Part shown: piece after piece, positions 34,994 through 37,577 of the stretch
Layout: each line of letters starts with the position of its first letter
How positions within the stretch are numbered: position 1 is the stretch's first letter
NCBI GenBank assembly: GCA_945877035.1
Contig: CAMCQH010000015.1
Span: forward strand, 1 to 37,577
Direction of reading: 5' to 3'
DNA from: an uncultured Clostridium sp.
GTDB lineage: Bacteria > Bacillota > Clostridia > TANB77 > CAG-508
DNA length: 37,577 nucleotides
Notes under the pieces: generated by a model
What the model saw: the letters and a program-made list of their open reading frames with translations, nothing else
What the model was told of the DNA's origin: nothing
Databases searched by the model: none
Program-made: the position numbers and the translations under genes

Positions 34994-36842
34994 ATGTGTG
35001 GTTTTGTTGGTTTTATAGATTTTAAAAATGATATATCTTCCAAAAAGAATATTTTACTAAATATGAATTCTACCCTTTCAAAAAGAGGTCCAGATGAAGA
35101 TGGTTATTACATAGATAAAAATGTGGCACTTGCTCACAAAAGGCTTATTGTAATTGACCCTAAGCGGTGGTAAACAGCCTATGATAGAAAAATACTCTTA
35201 TGGTGAATATGTTATTGTTTATAATGGTCAAATTTATAATACCAAAGAATTAAAAGAAGTGTTAGTAGAAAATGGATTTTCTTTTAATGGTCATTGTGAT
35301 ACAGAAATTTTATTAAAATCTTATATCCATTATGGCTCTGATGTTGTTAATCACTTGAACGGTATTTTTGCTTTTGCTATTTGGAATAGTACAAAAAAAG
35401 AGTTGTTTTTAGCACGTGACCATTTTGGTGTTAAACCATTATTTTATACTATAAAAAATGGAACTTTTATTTTTGGATCTGAAATTAAAGCATTATTTGA
35501 ATATCCAGGTGTTGAAAAAGTTTTAGATAATCAAGGTATTTGTGAATTATTTGGAATTGGTCCATCACATACGCCTGGAACTACAATTTTTAAAGATATT
35601 TATGAGCTAAAGCCTGCACATTGTGCAACATTTAATAGCTATGGCTTGCATATTGAAAAATATTGGAAATTAAAATCTGAGCCTCATACTGATAGTTTTG
35701 GAACTACATGTGAAAAAGTAAAATATTTATTAAATGATGCTATTACAAGGCAACTTGTCTCTGATGTTCCTTTATGCACTTTTCTTTCAGGTGGATTAGA
35801 TTCAAGTATAATTACAAAATTTGCTTCCGATTATTGCAGAGATAATGGTTTGCCACCTTTGGATACTTATTCAATTGATTATGTGGATAATGATAAAAAC
35901 TTTGTTAAAAGCGATTTTCAGCCTAATTCTGATAATTATTATATAAATTTAATGAATAGAAATTTGCATACAAATCATCACCAAATAGTAATTGATACTC
36001 CTGAACTTGCAGAATATTTAGAAGATGCTATGATTGCTCGTGATATGCCTGGTATGGCAGATATTGATTCTTCTTTACTTCTATTTTGTAAAAATGTTAA
36101 AAAGGAAATGACTGTTTCACTAACTGGTGAATGTGCTGATGAGATTTTTGGAGGTTATCCTTGGTTTTTCCGTGAAGATGCCTTGAATAGTGGAACTTTT
36201 CCTTGGTCTATTGCAATTGATGAAAGACAAAAACTTTTAAATCCTGCAATTGGTCAAAAAGTTAATTTGAAAAGTTATATTGATTATAGATATAATGAAA
36301 GTTTGTCAGAAGTTGAAATATTAAATTCAGATTCTGAAGAAACTGCTGAAAAAAGGAAGATTTCTCATCTTACTTTAAATTGGTTTATGCAAACTCTTTT
36401 AGACCGTTCTGATAGAATGGCTATGTATAATGGTTTAGAGCTTCGTGTTCCATTTTGTGATTATCGTTTGGCTCAGTATGTTTGGAATATTCCTTGGGAG
36501 ATTAAAGCTTTAAATGGTCGTGAAAAAGGTTTACTTAGATATATTTGTAAAGATTTCTTACCTGATGAAATTGTTGATAGAAAAAAATCTCCTTATCCTA
36601 AAACTCATAATCCTACTTATTTAGCTAAAGTTAAAGGTATGCTTTCTGATATTATGAAGGATAAAAATGCTCCTATTAATAATTTGCTTAATCGTGAGTA
36701 TATTTTGGATATTTTGAATACTAATGGTTCAGCATTTACAAGACCTTGGTTTGGTCAGTTGATGACTGGGCCTCAACTTATGGCTTATTTGTGCCAGGTT
36801 AATATGTGGCTTGAGAAGTATCAGCCTAAGATTGAGATATAA
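34994..36842 (+). CDS. asnB: Asparagine synthase (glutamine-hydrolysing), frameshifted
   Basis: AsnB makes asparagine from aspartate using glutamine nitrogen. The N-terminal class II glutaminase starts MCGFVGFIDF at 34994 (Cys2 is the nucleophile), nine nt after GGAGG, and reads KRGPDEDGYY and AHKRLIVIDP. One extra A at 35162-35163 then throws it out of frame. The rest continues SGGKQPM, YNGQIYN, HCDTEIL, the synthetase P-loop LSGGLDSSI, and TGECADEIFGGYP. Without the extra base the protein is 615 residues, the normal length. As given, the first frame stops within a few codons and the remainder lacks Cys2. Sequencing error and true mutation cannot be separated here. Confidence 0.9.
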
Positions 36843-36847
36843 AATAG

Positions 36848-36874
36848 TTTGAGGTGACAATTTGTCACCTCAAA
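36848..36874. terminator. Palindrome 1 between asnB and the small membrane protein
   Basis: TTTGAGGTGACAA and TTGTCACCTCAAA are perfect 13-nt arms around one T. The hairpin lies between two convergent genes and has T-rich flanks (TTCTGTTTTC). It shares its core with the two palindromes at 37335-37353 and 37376-37408. Confidence 0.8.
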
Positions 36875-37170
36875 TTCTGTTTTCTCCATTTTTCATACTC
36901 CTTCAATATTGCATATAATTCGTCACAGACTTTTACACTCCAAGATTCAAAAAATATTTCTTCAAGTACTTTTTCAAATGTTTTTTTTATTCTATCATCC
37001 CATTTCTTCCATTCAGAATCATTGTTATAGATTTTTCGATCAGAAATGAAAAGAATATAAATTCTTTCCATTTCTTTATTTTTCTTAATTTCCTTAACTA
37101 TTGGTTTAATAAACCAGAACCACATGCATAGTATAAAACATAAAAACATGAGCAACAGTTCACAGTACAT
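36865..37170 (-). CDS. Small membrane-anchored protein, unknown
   Basis: The 101-residue protein starts at 37170 after AAGGAGG. It has one strongly hydrophobic N-terminal segment (LLLMFLCFILCMWFWFI, about 4-20), then a Lys-rich stop (KPIVKEIKKNKEMER) and a soluble helical part rich in Trp and Lys (NNDSEWKKWDDRIKK; ILKEYEKWRK). The membrane end should be N-out/C-in with most of the protein in the cytoplasm. No family recognised. It lies between asnB (convergent) and the partial hydrolase (same strand). Confidence 0.6.
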   Translation of the reverse strand: MYCELLLMFLCFILCMWFWFIKPIVKEIKKNKEMERIYILFISDRKIYNNDSEWKKWDDRIKKTFEKVLEEIFFESWSVKVCDELYAILKEYEKWRKQNLR

Positions 37171-37334
37171 TTTTCCTCCTTGCCATTTGGCCATCTAATA
37201 CATAATCTATAAGTTACATCTATATTAAACTGTCTAATTATATTAGAACAGGAATTTCTAAAAAAATATATTTATATATTAACATAGTTTAATTACTATT
37301 TCAACTAATATTGCTTATTTTCTCTACATATTCC

Positions 37335-37353
37335 AGGTTACAAATTGTGACCT
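37335..37353. repeat. Palindrome 2 (AGGTTACAA/TTGTGACCT)
   Basis: Nine-nt arms with one G-T pair around a central A. It has the same core pattern as palindromes 1 and 3, in the intergenic gap before the partial hydrolase. Confidence 0.65.
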
Positions 37354-37375
37354 TAAAAATTCATTTTCTATTTCT

Positions 37376-37408
37376 AAACTTGAGGTTGCAAATTGCAACC
37401 TCAAGTTT
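37376..37408. repeat. Palindrome 3 (perfect 16-nt arms)
   Basis: AAACTTGAGGTTGCAA and TTGCAACCTCAAGTTT flank a single A. It sits just after the stop of the minus-strand partial hydrolase. Neither side has a long T-tract; the plus side has TTTATGTTT. Confidence 0.8.
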
Positions 37409-37422
37409 TATGTTTGCTATTA

Positions 37423-37577
37423 CTAATTTTGCATCCTTATTTGTTCCTCTGTTATCAATGAATATTTAATAACCTTATCTCCATCCAACTTCTCCTTATG
37501 CATATCAATTGCAGTAATTTGATGATTATCATAAGTTGTATAATAATAAATACCCTTATTAGTATTACAACAAGATG
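37423..37577 (-). CDS. Choloylglycine hydrolase-like protein, C-terminal fragment
   Basis: The window ends inside this gene. The visible 50 C-terminal residues read GIYYYTTYDNHQITAIDMHK, then EKLDGDKVIKYSLITEEQI. YYYTTYDN-QI-(A/V)-(V/I)DM is the characteristic C-terminal block of the choloylglycine hydrolase family (bile salt hydrolases and penicillin V acylases, Ntn hydrolases). The nucleophilic Cys2 and substrate loops lie outside the window, so bile salt hydrolase and penicillin acylase cannot be separated. It ends with TAG at 37423-37425. Confidence 0.6.
   Translation of the reverse strand, partial: SCCNTNKGIYYYTTYDNHQITAIDMHKEKLDGDKVIKYSLITEEQIRMQN

Overview
The window comes from a low-GC, AT-rich Gram-positive bacterium, most likely an uncultured Clostridia lineage. 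The evidence is AAGGAGG-type ribosome binding sites, a SpoIIIAA ATPase, clostridial pilin-like surface sequence (G|ITLVALV), DUF2974, DUF1113 and DUF5662 proteins, and a partial bile-salt-hydrolase-like gene at the right edge that would fit a gut habitat. Most housekeeping genes lie on the minus strand: uvrA, cca, rpmE, recG, tsaD, a site-2 protease, lysS, obg, trpS, mutS, miaB and rpmF. Plus-strand genes are mostly solitary, with their own promoters and terminators.

Region 1 (1-6.8 kb): uvrA has a palindromic leader. After it come two type III (RNA-protein) toxin-antitoxin loci that point outward around a lipase-like gene and cca. The right locus (6.06-6.75 kb) has a promoter, two ~49-nt pseudoknot-type antitoxin repeats, an attenuating terminator and a ToxN/AbiQ/CptN-like toxin. 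The left locus (3.04-3.49 kb) keeps the same promoter, RNA repeats and terminator, but its toxin has lost about 80 internal residues in frame. Both toxin genes carry the same +1 frame break just before a conserved C-terminal tail.

Region 2 (6.8-12.2 kb): after rpmE and a tiny membrane-protein gene comes a complete diversity-generating retroelement (DGR): target gene, variable repeat (VR), avd, template repeat (TR), reverse transcriptase. TR and VR are each 110 bp and differ at 17 positions, all at template adenines. The target is a pilin-like, FN3-containing surface protein with a DUF6273/C-type-lectin-like C-terminus. The RT catalytic motif reads YVYD instead of YxDD, so the element may be frozen. 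Upstream of the target, a short leader ORF contains a (CA)16 tract. In the present phase it stops early; with 15 or 18 repeats it would open into a ~69-residue ORF. An orphan spoIIIAA, without the rest of the spoIIIA operon, lies just upstream.

Region 3 (12.2-25.6 kb): a VanW-domain protein, BrkB/YihY and DUF1113 membrane proteins, recG, a metallophosphoesterase, a solitary 102-residue gene, tsaD, a site-2 protease, lysS, obg, trpS and an MFS transporter. Two structured intergenic elements are present: a ~230-bp imperfect palindrome and a 185-bp element with perfect 34-bp terminal inverted repeats. recG and obg, and asnB further right, are interrupted by single-base insertions.

Region 4 (25.7-37.6 kb): dapA and mutS are convergent but have been separated by two solitary plus-strand genes, a tandem-HD SpoT-like protein and an unknown 247-residue protein. 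Between these two lie second copies of the mutS and dapA 3' ends, marking a duplication or recombination event. miaB-mutS, an HdeD-like protein, rpmF, a DUF5662 protein, asnB, a small membrane protein and the partial hydrolase complete the window. Three related palindromes lie in the last 700 bp.
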